A stretch of DNA of 6,434 nt from Coriobacteriia bacterium (GTDB taxonomy: Bacteria > Actinomycetota > Coriobacteriia > Anaerosomatales > JAHIQC01). Position numbers and translations under genes: made by a program. Positions 1-5,476 of this stretch are shown here, in pieces. The stretch spans positions 1 to 6,434 of the forward strand of contig JAURYZ010000285.1 of the NCBI GenBank assembly GCA_030653635.1, written 5' to 3'. Position 1 is the stretch's first letter; every line of letters starts with the position of its first letter. The notes below the pieces were generated by a model. It did not search any database. It was not told the origin of the DNA and saw only the letters and a list, made by a program, of their open reading frames with translations.

Positions 1-837
1 GGCGGCGATGACAGCCGCCCCGGCTACAAGAGTGATGGCCGTAAGTGCCACACCGAGAAGCGCTGGTATCGCGAGTTGTGTCGCGGCGCTCGCGGTGTCT
101 TGGAAGATGCTCACGCCGACGACCTCCACAAGTTGAGCGGATACGCCGAGCATGACGAGGAACATGACAGGCACGCGGCTAGAGGTGATGGCCGCAAGTG
201 CAAGCTCGCGTATACCAACTACATGCTCGAAACTCGAGTCCTCGCGATGTTCTTCTCTACCCCCAAAGGCGCCGCGAAAATCGCTCATTCGACCCACCGG
301 GTCGGCTCCAACCACAGCCGGGCCCAAGGTGGCGGCATGCATTTCCGGGGCGGCCGAAGTGCCTGGGGTTTCGACATCTTGCGCCGACGTGCGTAGAAGC
401 GTGGATCGAAGCGCCTCTGCATCAGCGAGCGTGATCGCGCCGATCTTGGCCTCGGGCTCCGTCGCTCCACCACCGGCGGTCTGCACCACGACCTCGACCA
501 GACCGAGCATCCGCATGAACAGATCTGCGCGCACGTTGACGCCGTGCACACGAGCTATGGGGATCACCCGGCGTTTGCGGACCAGCAGTCCGCTAACCAC
601 CACGAGATCGCTTCCTTCGATGCCGTATCCGAACCGGCTCCACGAAAGCCAAGAGAGTCCGATGGCGATGAGCCCGGCCAGCAGTGCGAGCGCGGCTAAG
701 CCGAAAAGCGGCGCGCTTCGTGTGGCGCCGCCGGCTATAAGTGCAAAGAACAGCCCGACCCCGGTTTGCCACAAGATGGACAAGGAGCGAGAAATGACGG
801 TCGCCGGGTGCGTTCGGACAAGCTCAGACTCCGCCAT
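1..837 (-). CDS. bPH2-domain membrane protein, YdbT-like (partial, C-terminus off the left edge)
   Basis: I translated this frame on the minus strand; it stays open from ATG at 837-835 to the window edge (279 codons) and has no stop, so the C-terminus is missing. Two hydrophobic helices come first (about residues 18-38 and 44-66). A bacterial PH (bPH2) domain follows at about 67-147, with the typical run YGIEGSDLVVVSGLLVRKRR then VIPIARVHGVNV. A polar linker of roughly 60 residues comes next, then two more hydrophobic segments near 224-245 and 255-278. This matches the start of YdbT-type proteins, which are usually 450-500 residues with repeated helix-pair plus bPH2 units. The start overlaps the end of the upstream YdbS-like gene by 14 bases, so the two are probably translationally coupled. 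YdbS/YdbT pairs are common in Gram-positives; in Bacillus they have been linked to resistance to certain antimicrobial peptides, but the biochemical role is unclear. The family call is fairly secure, the function is not. Confidence 0.75.
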   Translation of the reverse strand, partial: MAESELVRTHPATVISRSLSILWQTGVGLFFALIAGGATRSAPLFGLAALALLAGLIAIGLSWLSWSRFGYGIEGSDLVVVSGLLVRKRRVIPIARVHGVNVRADLFMRMLGLVEVVVQTAGGGATEPEAKIGAITLADAEALRSTLLRTSAQDVETPGTSAAPEMHAATLGPAVVGADPVGRMSDFRGAFGGREEHREDSSFEHVVGIRELALAAITSSRVPVMFLVMLGVSAQLVEVVGVSIFQDTASAATQLAIPALLGVALTAITLVAGAAVIAA

Positions 838-1318
838 CGTCACTCACCCGCGCCAGGACCGCGATTCGATCGCGCAGCTTGGCGGCCTCGTCCTCGGAGA
901 GGGCCGGGATGGCGTGTGAGCCGGCTGCGGTCCAAACGCGCACTTCGGAAAGGTCGAATGCGCGCATAATCGGCCCTTGGCTTGTGTCCACATGTTGCAC
1001 TCTGACCATGGGAATGACGGTTCGCTGAATCACGAACAGTCCGTGCTGCAGCCGCACCTCGGCTTCGGTGACCTCCCAGCGCCAACGCTCGTAGCGGATG
1101 GTGATCAGGGGGCCGAGAAGTACGGCGAACACGAGCACCGCAACCAGAGTCGGAGCCATCCATATGATCGCCGAGCCTTCGGCCAGCGTCATGGCGACTG
1201 CTAGCGGCACCAGCACGAGCGCGGTTGCGATCGCGCTCACCGACGATTGGATGCGCCAGGCGCTCTTTGCGCGTGGGTCGAGCTTGTTTATGGGCGTGCC
1301 TTCAGTGTCCATACGCAT
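824..1318 (-). CDS. bPH2-domain membrane protein, YdbS-like
   Basis: A 164-residue protein when started at ATG 1318-1316. It has a short polar N-terminus containing NKLDPRAKSAWRI, two hydrophobic helices (about residues 25-45 and 50-72), then one bPH2 domain running from ITIRYERWRWEVTEAEVRLQ to the end, including the family-typical stretch TVIPMVRVQHVDTSQGP. Length and order fit YdbS (about 160 residues). It lies directly upstream of, and overlaps, the YdbT-like gene, the usual arrangement for this pair. The start is uncertain: a second ATG lies at 1312-1310, a TTG at 1369 would add 17 residues, and none has a convincing Shine-Dalgarno sequence. A -10-like TACGAT sits at 1324-1319 on the minus strand, immediately before the first ATG, which would put transcription start close to the second ATG, so a leaderless message is possible. 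The protein should sit in the cytoplasmic membrane; its function is unknown. Confidence 0.8.
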   Translation of the reverse strand: MRMDTEGTPINKLDPRAKSAWRIQSSVSAIATALVLVPLAVAMTLAEGSAIIWMAPTLVAVLVFAVLLGPLITIRYERWRWEVTEAEVRLQHGLFVIQRTVIPMVRVQHVDTSQGPIMRAFDLSEVRVWTAAGSHAIPALSEDEAAKLRDRIAVLARVSDDGGV

Positions 1319-1410
1319 ATCGTAGCCGATTGCCGTCGCGCGCGGTTCACCGCACGGCGTACACTGCAAGGTGCATCACGCCCCAATCACACCCGTTTCG
1401 GAAGGTCCTC

Positions 1411-1917
1411 ATGGCTACCGACGATCACTCAGACCCGCTTGAAGCCGCGCAGGCAGAGACCCGCGCCGCCATCGAGAACCGTGCGCTCATATATCTCCAC
1501 CTGTACGAGACACTTGCCGAGGAACTCGGTCCCGAGCAGGCATCAGAACTCATGAAACGCGCAATCTACCAGCGCGGCGTCGAGATTGGCCAAGCCTATC
1601 GAGAGGCAGCGGAAGACGGCGATCTAGCGCGGGTGGGCGAGCTATTTTGCGATGGATCGCCGTGCGCCGGCGAGTTGTTCGAGCCAGCGATCGAGGAGTC
1701 GGGCACGAGCAGGATCGTGCTGAGCATGAGAGCGTGTCCGCTCGTGGATGCCTGGCGTGCACACGGCGTTCCTGATTACGAGATCGATGTGCTGTGTGGC
1801 ATCGCCGCAGCGGTGGACGAAGGCACCTTTGAAGGCGCCGGACTCGAGCTGGAGTTCCTCGACAGGCTTGGAAGGCCCGGTTCGGAAAGCTGTCTTCTGG
1901 ATGTGAGGTTGCGGTAG
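1411..1917 (+). CDS. L-2-amino-thiazoline-4-carboxylic acid hydrolase family protein
   Basis: A 168-residue soluble protein, with no signal peptide or membrane segment. The start is ATG 1411, preceded by GGAAGG at 1400-1405 (5-base spacing); the frame is open further upstream but only this start has a ribosome site. The sequence resembles the ATC hydrolase family (Pfam PF14196 as I recall): a helical N-terminal half with ALIYLHLYETLAEELG and MKRAIYQRGVEIG, the segment DGSPCAGELFEP near residues 81-92, then CPLVDAW (C109), a conserved cysteine C129 and VDEGTFEG (D136). The characterised Pseudomonas enzyme opens the thiazoline ring of ATC on the way to L-cysteine. Most members in anaerobes are uncharacterised, so the substrate here is unknown. 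It is divergent from the YdbS-like gene across 92 bases, in which a -10-like TACACT lies at 1360-1365 without a clear -35. It is followed by a stem-loop, so it is probably monocistronic. Confidence 0.72.
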   Translation: MATDDHSDPLEAAQAETRAAIENRALIYLHLYETLAEELGPEQASELMKRAIYQRGVEIGQAYREAAEDGDLARVGELFCDGSPCAGELFEPAIEESGTSRIVLSMRACPLVDAWRAHGVPDYEIDVLCGIAAAVDEGTFEGAGLELEFLDRLGRPGSESCLLDVRLR

Positions 1918-1920
1918 CAG

Positions 1921-1957
1921 CAGCGCATCTTCGCATCTCCTTAGATGCTGGATGCTG
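1921..1957 (+). terminator. Possible stem-loop terminator after the ATC-hydrolase family gene
   Basis: A perfect 6-base-pair hairpin, GCATCT (1933-1938) with AGATGC (1943-1948) around a CCTT loop, is flanked by a second pairing, GCATC (1925-1929) with GATGC (1951-1955), with a small internal loop between them. It starts four bases after the stop codon at 1917. No U-tract follows, so intrinsic termination is uncertain; it could instead protect a 3' end. Confidence 0.35.
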
Positions 1958-2010
1958 GAGTGGGCGTTCGTCGGGCATAGACTCCTTGTACCTGCGAAAG
2001 GAGCATTCTC

Positions 2011-2394
2011 ATGGAACGTGCGATTGTCGCCATCCCGTCAACCACTCCGGCCGGTCTGGAAGCACCGCGCTCGCAGCATTTCGGCCGAGCTGAGTACTTC
2101 ATCGTCGTGAGGGTTGAGCAGGGAAGTATCACGCACGTTCGCGCTGTGGCCAATCAGCCCGAACCGACGGCAGGGCACGGGAGTATCGCGCGCGCGCTCA
2201 TCGACGAAGGCCTGACCGACATCATCACCTCAGGCATGGGCGCGGGCATGTACGCGCGCGCTGTATCCGCTCAGGTGGGGGTTTGGATCGATCAAGACTC
2301 CTGCACGGTCGGCGAGTCGATGGCCAGCTTCCTGTCCGGTTCCCTCGTGGCTGCTACCGAGGCGGATATCCACGCCGAGCATCACACAGCGTAG
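2011..2394 (+). CDS. Dinitrogenase iron-molybdenum cofactor family protein (NifX / NifB C-terminal domain type)
   Basis: A 127-residue single-domain protein with a strong ribosome site, AAAGGAG at 1997-2003, seven bases before ATG 2011. It opens with a beta strand (RAIVAIPS), then the family signature SQHFGRAEYF near residues 21-30, a second strand (IVVRVEQGSI), the helix GSIARALIDEGLTDIITSGMGAGM, and the closing part VGVWIDQDSCTVGESMASFLSG. This is the ribonuclease-H-like fold of PF02579, shared by NifX, NafY and the C-terminus of NifB. The C-terminus is histidine-rich (H121, H124, H125), which might bind metal. No nitrogenase gene is nearby. Stand-alone members are common in anaerobes without nitrogen fixation, where they are thought to bind iron-sulfur or Fe-Mo type clusters, so a nif role should not be assumed. 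A -10-like TAGACT at 1978-1983 lies upstream without a good -35. It is probably its own transcription unit. Confidence 0.82.
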   Translation: MERAIVAIPSTTPAGLEAPRSQHFGRAEYFIVVRVEQGSITHVRAVANQPEPTAGHGSIARALIDEGLTDIITSGMGAGMYARAVSAQVGVWIDQDSCTVGESMASFLSGSLVAATEADIHAEHHTA

Positions 2395-2404
2395 GGACTT
2401 CCGT

Positions 2405-2424
2405 TCGGCCGTGCTCGGCCGTGC
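2405..2424 (+). repeat. Short tandem direct repeat, two copies of a 10-mer
   Basis: The unit TCGGCCGTGC occurs twice back to back in the gap between the NifX-family gene and the DinB-like gene. It is too short to suggest a mobile element; it could be a chance duplication or replication slippage. Confidence 0.6.
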
Positions 2425-2494
2425 TCGAGCTCTCGCGCATCCTTCGTTCCAAGGCTATGCTGTCCTAGGGGAGTTTCGAGGGGTGGAGGAATGC

Positions 2495-2986
2495 ATGAGC
2501 CGTGATGAAGTCATGGAGCGTCTTCAGTTCACGCGTATTCGATTCGACCGTCGCATCGCGGCAATCCCGATCGAGAAGATGGACGCTCTTGTACCTGCGC
2601 GAGCACACACGCCTAAGCAGGTCGTGGCACACATCAACGCCTACGAGGCACTTATTGTCGAGCGCTTGCAGGCTGCGCGCACCGGCAACACCACCGCGCT
2701 GTTCCGCGATCGGGTGGGCTGGCAGGAGTTCAATGAGCAGGTGTTGGCGGACTCGGTGGATACGTCGGTGCACGAGGTGCTCGAACAATCGCAGCGGGTG
2801 TTCAAGGCGCTTATCCACGAGATCATGATGTTGACGGACGGCGACATGTGTGACGACACCGGGATCATGGCCCACATCGATCCGGCATGGCTGCAGGGCC
2901 GAACACTAGCGCAGGTCATCGGGGTAGATGCGTTCGAACACTACCCGATGCACTACGACGAGCTGGAACTCGCTGCCGCGCAGTAG
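2495..2986 (+). CDS. DinB-like / ClbS-DfsB-like four-helix-bundle protein
   Basis: A 163-residue, mostly helical soluble protein. I start it at ATG 2495 because GGAGG (2485-2489) lies five bases upstream; the open frame extends 28 codons further but that part looks non-coding. The pattern is that of the DinB superfamily: a helix ending at VVAHINAYEALIVERL with H46, and a last helix with FEHYPMHYDELE giving H149 and H153. These are the three histidines that bind one metal ion in DinB-like proteins. The motif MSRDEVMERL and the general lay-out recall the ClbS/DfsB (DUF1706) branch, whose best-known member protects E. coli from colibactin. Others act as thiol-dependent transferases or are unknown. 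I cannot choose a substrate. The upstream 100-base gap holds no other gene. Confidence 0.7.
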   Translation: MSRDEVMERLQFTRIRFDRRIAAIPIEKMDALVPARAHTPKQVVAHINAYEALIVERLQAARTGNTTALFRDRVGWQEFNEQVLADSVDTSVHEVLEQSQRVFKALIHEIMMLTDGDMCDDTGIMAHIDPAWLQGRTLAQVIGVDAFEHYPMHYDELELAAAQ

Positions 2987-3008
2987 ACGGGCGCGAGACG
3001 CCTTGGCG

Positions 3009-3590
3009 CTACTCAAGCCAGTGGACGTGTCCGCTTGCCAGCTTGTAGGCGCCGCCGCACACCACGACGGCATCGTGCGGGACATCCATCCCCAAGATCA
3101 GTTCGTGCAGCTCCGCGACTGTGTCCAAAACGTGGTTGTCCACAGCGGCAGCTAGGAGCGCGTCGTCTGCATCCGCGGGAGCGAGTGAGGGGTCCACGCG
3201 GCTTACGTCTATCTTGCTCACGATAGGCGAAAGCCACTCCGGCGCGTTTCCGGCAAGCGCTGCGCTGACCGCTCCGCAGTCTTCGTGGCCCAGAACTACC
3301 ACGAGCCTAGTGCCCAGCTTCTCGAGGGCGAATCGTATCGAGGCGATGCTGGCTTGGGCCAGCACGTGGCCTGCGGTTCTTACGACGAACAGCTCGCCGG
3401 GTCCGGCATCGAAAACAGCTTCAACCGGCACACGTGAATCGGAGCAGCCGACCACAATCGCGACTGGTTTCTGTCCCGCCAGGCAGGCTAAGCGTTCCTC
3501 GGCGGAGAAACGGGCTTCGGGGCGACCGGCGGCGAATCGCGCATTGCCTTCGCGCAGGCGCTCGAGTGTGAGAGAGGCTTCCTTTTCCAC
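3009..3590 (-). CDS. Beta-class carbonic anhydrase
   Basis: A 193-residue cytoplasmic enzyme that interconverts carbon dioxide and bicarbonate. The family motifs are all present: GCSDSRVP carries zinc ligand C49 and the catalytic pair D51/R53, and GHEDCGAV carries zinc ligands H102 and C105. The conserved VVRTAGHVL and the closing GGAYKLASGHVHWLE also fit the beta class. I chose GTG 3590-3588 as the start because GGAG lies five bases upstream, the domain begins directly after it (LTLERLREGNARFAAG), and a -10 hexamer TATGAT lies just upstream at 3629-3624. The frame is open to 3827, but a longer protein would span this promoter and has no family support there. It is convergent with the DinB-like gene (22 bases between stops) and divergent from the zinc-finger membrane protein gene. 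Likely role: bicarbonate supply for carboxylation or CO2 handling in an anaerobe. Confidence 0.93.
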   Translation of the reverse strand: MEKEASLTLERLREGNARFAAGRPEARFSAEERLACLAGQKPVAIVVGCSDSRVPVEAVFDAGPGELFVVRTAGHVLAQASIASIRFALEKLGTRLVVVLGHEDCGAVSAALAGNAPEWLSPIVSKIDVSRVDPSLAPADADDALLAAAVDNHVLDTVAELHELILGMDVPHDAVVVCGGAYKLASGHVHWLE

Positions 3591-3623
3591 GTGATCTCCA
3601 GACTTACGCAGATTCGTTGAGAC

Positions 3624-3629
3624 ATCATA
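3624..3629 (-). promoter_or_regulatory. Probable -10 element for the carbonic anhydrase gene
   Basis: On the minus strand TATGAT (five of six matches to TATAAT) lies so that transcription would begin near 3617, giving a leader of about 27 bases that contains the GGAG ribosome site before GTG 3590. No good -35 box is found at 16-18 bases (AAGTGG at the 17-base position), so it may need an activator or be weak. Confidence 0.4.
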
Positions 3630-3710
3630 CCTGAGGATGAAGCGCTCCACTTCGTCGGGGTACATTCCTATGACCCGACCGAGGTCGACGCGCGTGATAT
3701 ACGCGCCGTT

Positions 3711-3739
3711 TTCCCACTCGGCATGAGCTTGGCTATGAT
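3711..3739 (+). promoter_or_regulatory. Probable sigma-70-type promoter for the zinc-finger membrane protein gene
   Basis: TTCCCA at 3711-3716 (four of six matches to TTGACA) and TATGAT at 3734-3739 (five of six to TATAAT) are separated by 17 bases. Transcription would start near 3746, giving a leader of about 36 bases with GAGGAG at 3768-3773 ahead of ATG 3782. Together with the minus-strand element at 3624-3629 this makes 3591-3781 a two-way promoter region; I see nothing else in it. Confidence 0.5.
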
Positions 3740-3781
3740 GTGCCTCGAACCGTATCTTCTGCCTGCCGAGGAGAACCCTAT

Positions 3782-4225
3782 ATGCCCGAGTGTTCCTTCC
3801 ATCCGGGGGTCGAGACCGAAGTCTCATGTATGGAGTGCGGGCGCTACATCTGCCCCAAAGACATGAAGATTACCCCCGTCGGGTACAAGTGCCCGGTGTG
3901 TGCGAAGCCCGCGCGCGGCCAGTACATCTACATCAAGCCCAAGCAAGCGTTCTATGGTGCGCTTGCGGGGCTTACCGTCTCATTTGCGGGTGCGTGGATA
4001 CTCTCGGGTTTCAGGCTGCCCTTCTGTCTGATTGGTCTGTTCTGGGGAATGGCCGTGGGCGAGGCGGTGCGGCGGGGGAGCGGCGGACATCGCGGTCAGG
4101 CCGTCGCTCTCATCGGTAGTGCCTGCGTGGTTTTCGGTGGGCTTGCGGGTGGATTGGATCTTCTCGGCATCGGGCTCGGCATCGCTGGCGTGTACTCGGT
4201 GCTGTCGTGGTCCTTTGGAAAGTAG
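3782..4225 (+). CDS. B-box-like zinc-finger integral membrane protein, function unknown
   Basis: A 147-residue protein started at ATG 3782, with GAGGAG ending eight bases upstream. The N-terminal 43 residues form a B-box-type zinc-binding module: C4, H7, C16, C19, C24 and D27, followed by a second CxxC pair at C37/C40 (CPVCAKPARG). The rest is hydrophobic with about four membrane helices (near 57-75, 79-93, 107-123 and 125-143), a short basic loop RRGSGGHRG between the second and third, and many glycines. The finger would lie on the cytoplasmic side if the positive loop also does. Such zinc-finger membrane proteins, with a finger reading like HPGVETEVSCMECGRYICP, are common in Actinobacteria and are sometimes annotated as B-box or rhomboid-related. 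This one is too short and lacks the rhomboid GxSG serine motif, so I do not call it a protease. It is divergent from carbonic anhydrase and 63 bases upstream of the phosphoesterase gene, which could be co-transcribed. Confidence 0.8.
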   Translation: MPECSFHPGVETEVSCMECGRYICPKDMKITPVGYKCPVCAKPARGQYIYIKPKQAFYGALAGLTVSFAGAWILSGFRLPFCLIGLFWGMAVGEAVRRGSGGHRGQAVALIGSACVVFGGLAGGLDLLGIGLGIAGVYSVLSWSFGK

Positions 4226-4288
4226 CCTTCACCAAGCGATGAGGCTTGTGGCGTACACCGACCCCAAGAGCGAGGAGCACACGATCTC

Positions 4289-5083
4289 ATGAGAAGCATG
4301 GCACTGTTCTCTGACATCCACGGCAATGTGGCCGCGCTTGAGGCGGTCCTTGCCGACATCGCGAAGGCTGGCATCGTCGAGCGGTACTGCCTAGGGGATC
4401 TCGTCGGGTACGGACCTGAGCCCGAGGCCGTGGTGGGGGTGCTGCGCGCGTCTGGCATCCCAGTCATTCAGGGCAACTACGACGAAGGTATCGGCAACCG
4501 ACGCGGCGAGTGCGGCTGCTACTACGCGACCGAGCAGGCCAGGGCCGACGGCGAGGCGAGTTACCGCTTCACCGACGCTGCGCTTTCAGAGGAGTCCGCC
4601 GCATGGCTGGCGTCTCTCCCAGCGCAGATCGCCCTTACTGAGTCGGGTGTACGCGTGCTTCTGGTTCACGGCAGTCCGCGCAAGGTGAATGAGTACCTCA
4701 TGCCGGACAGGACAGACGAGCAGCTCGCGCGGCTTGCGAACGCGGCCGGGGCCGATGTGGTCTGTCACGGGCACGTCCATCTTGCGTTCCATCGCTCGTT
4801 TTCGACTGATGCGGGCGCTCGAATCCATTATGTTTCCACCGGATCGGCGGGCAAGCCCAAGGACGGCGATCCTCGTGCATGCTGGGTCGAACTCGTGCTC
4901 GGCTCTGCCGACGAAGTGCTCGATGTGGTGTCGGGGGACGCGGCGGCAGGGCCGGTGGGGACGGCTGAGATATACGTAGGCATCGGTGTGCACCGGGTCG
5001 AATATGATGCCGCTTCTGTCGCAGCTGACATGGTGTCCAAGGGGCTGCCGAAGACGCTTGCCGATGCCCTTGTACGTGCCTAG
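4289..5083 (+). CDS. Calcineurin-like metallophosphoesterase (YfcE-like superfamily)
   Basis: A 264-residue soluble phosphoesterase. All dinuclear-metal ligands of the family can be placed: D9 and H11 in FSDIHGN, D37 in GDLVGYGP, N63 in GNYDE, H127 in LLVHGSP, and H162/H164 in CHGHVHL. The GNYD form in place of GNHD and the GDLVGYGPEP motif are typical of a bacterial subgroup often labelled YfcE or Ser/Thr-phosphatase-like. Substrates in that group are mostly unknown (phosphodiesters or small phosphomonoesters). A cysteine pair, C75 and C77 in GECGCYY, lies in the insert after the third motif. The start is ATG 4289, with GAGGAG at 4272-4277 (spacing 11, a little long); ATG 4298, nine bases downstream, also fits. 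It sits 63 bases after the zinc-finger membrane protein gene with only a weak hairpin between them, so it may share that promoter. It ends 57 bases before arsR, which has its own promoter. Confidence 0.88.
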   Translation: MRSMALFSDIHGNVAALEAVLADIAKAGIVERYCLGDLVGYGPEPEAVVGVLRASGIPVIQGNYDEGIGNRRGECGCYYATEQARADGEASYRFTDAALSEESAAWLASLPAQIALTESGVRVLLVHGSPRKVNEYLMPDRTDEQLARLANAAGADVVCHGHVHLAFHRSFSTDAGARIHYVSTGSAGKPKDGDPRACWVELVLGSADEVLDVVSGDAAAGPVGTAEIYVGIGVHRVEYDAASVAADMVSKGLPKTLADALVRA

Positions 5084-5092
5084 TGGGCACAT

Positions 5093-5127
5093 TCAAACAT
5101 CCATTTGACAGTCAAACGGTTGTTTGA
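5093..5127 (+). promoter_or_regulatory. Tandem ArsR-type operators upstream of arsR-hgcA
   Basis: Two copies of the palindrome TCAAA-N6-TTTGA lie 19 bases apart centre to centre: 5093-5108 and 5112-5127. The second is longer, TCAAAC-GGTT-GTTTGA. The outer arms also form a perfect 9-base inverted repeat, ATTCAAACA (5091-5099) with TGTTTGAAT (5121-5129). A further perfect palindrome, TTTGAC-A-GTCAAA (5104-5116), joins the inner half-sites. Imperfect palindromes of this CAAA/TTTG type overlapping the promoter are the usual binding sites of ArsR/SmtB repressors, and the site directly precedes an arsR gene, so autorepression is the simplest reading. Confidence 0.8.
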
Positions 5128-5134
5128 ATAGACT
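5105..5134 (+). promoter_or_regulatory. Promoter of the arsR-hgcA operon
   Basis: A perfect -35 box TTGACA (5105-5110) is followed after 18 bases by TAGACT (5129-5134; four of six matches to TATAAT). Predicted transcription start is about 5141, the first base of the arsR ATG, so the message would be leaderless; indeed no Shine-Dalgarno sequence is seen before that ATG. The -35 box lies inside the first operator and the spacer holds the second, so repressor binding would block RNA polymerase. Confidence 0.65.
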
Positions 5135-5140
5135 GTCAGC

Positions 5141-5476
5141 ATGGGAACTACGGAGATACTGAAAGCGCTATCAGACGACAACCGGATGCGCATCGTTCAG
5201 ATGCTCGCAGCCGGAGAGCGTTGCGTGTGTGAGCTCGCCTGCGAGCTCCAAGAATCGGACGCGCTCGTTTCGCACCATCTCAAGCAACTCCGCGAGGCGG
5301 GTCTCGTGCGTACGAGGCGTGTCGGGCGCTGGTTGCACTGCTCGCTCGAATTCGCCGCCCTTGAGTCGCTTGCATCCACCCTTGTTGACTTGGCCAGTGC
5401 AGCGCGGGCTGCCGAATCATCCGCTTCTTGCGCATGCGGGGCCTATCCGCACCCGACCGAGGAGATATGGCCGTGA
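5141..5476 (+). CDS. ArsR/SmtB-family metal(loid)-sensing transcriptional repressor
   Basis: A 111-residue winged-helix regulator. The order fits the family: an N-terminal helix with LKALSDDNRMRIVQML, then the metal-site helix ERCVCELACEL (C28, C30, C34), then the recognition helix ALVSHHLKQLREAGLV (about 41-56), then the wing RTRRVGRWLHCSLE. C28 and C30 match the CVC of arsenite-sensing ArsR; the third cysteine is one place further on than in the E. coli plasmid ArsR. A second cysteine pair, C97 and C99, lies in a short C-terminal tail and might add to sensing. The gene has its own operator-promoter and probably a leaderless start at ATG 5141. Its last bases overlap the start of hgcA, so both are very likely one transcript. 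An ArsR-type regulator is also reported to control hgcAB in Pseudodesulfovibrio mercurii ND132. The inducer here (arsenite, antimonite, mercury or other) cannot be read from the sequence. Confidence 0.92.
   Translation: MGTTEILKALSDDNRMRIVQMLAAGERCVCELACELQESDALVSHHLKQLREAGLVRTRRVGRWLHCSLEFAALESLASTLVDLASAARAAESSASCACGAYPHPTEEIWP

Noticed and set aside
152..919. A 255-codon plus-strand open frame
   Set aside because: It lies antisense to the YdbT-like gene, is rich in serine, arginine and threonine in a low-complexity way, resembles no family, and is the usual by-product of a GC-rich gene on the other strand.
2011..2394. Reading the NifX-family gene as evidence for nitrogen fixation
   Set aside because: No nifHDK, nifB or other nif gene is in the window, and stand-alone family members are common in non-fixing anaerobes.
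2990..3002. Hairpin GGCG / CGCC between the convergent DinB-like and carbonic anhydrase genes
   Set aside because: A four-pair stem without a U-tract is expected by chance in GC-rich DNA.
3591..3827. An N-terminal extension of the carbonic anhydrase by 79 codons
   Set aside because: It would run through both predicted promoters and into the coding region of the divergent gene, has no similarity to beta-carbonic anhydrases, and the GTG at 3590 has a good ribosome site.
4231..4251. Hairpin CAAGC / GCTTG between the zinc-finger protein and phosphoesterase genes
   Set aside because: It has only five to six pairs with a bulge and no U-tract, so it is not convincing as a terminator.
4586..5092. 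Long minus-strand open frames over the phosphoesterase gene
   Set aside because: They are shadows of a gene with all metal-ligand motifs in the plus frame; they show no recognisable domain and no ribosome site.
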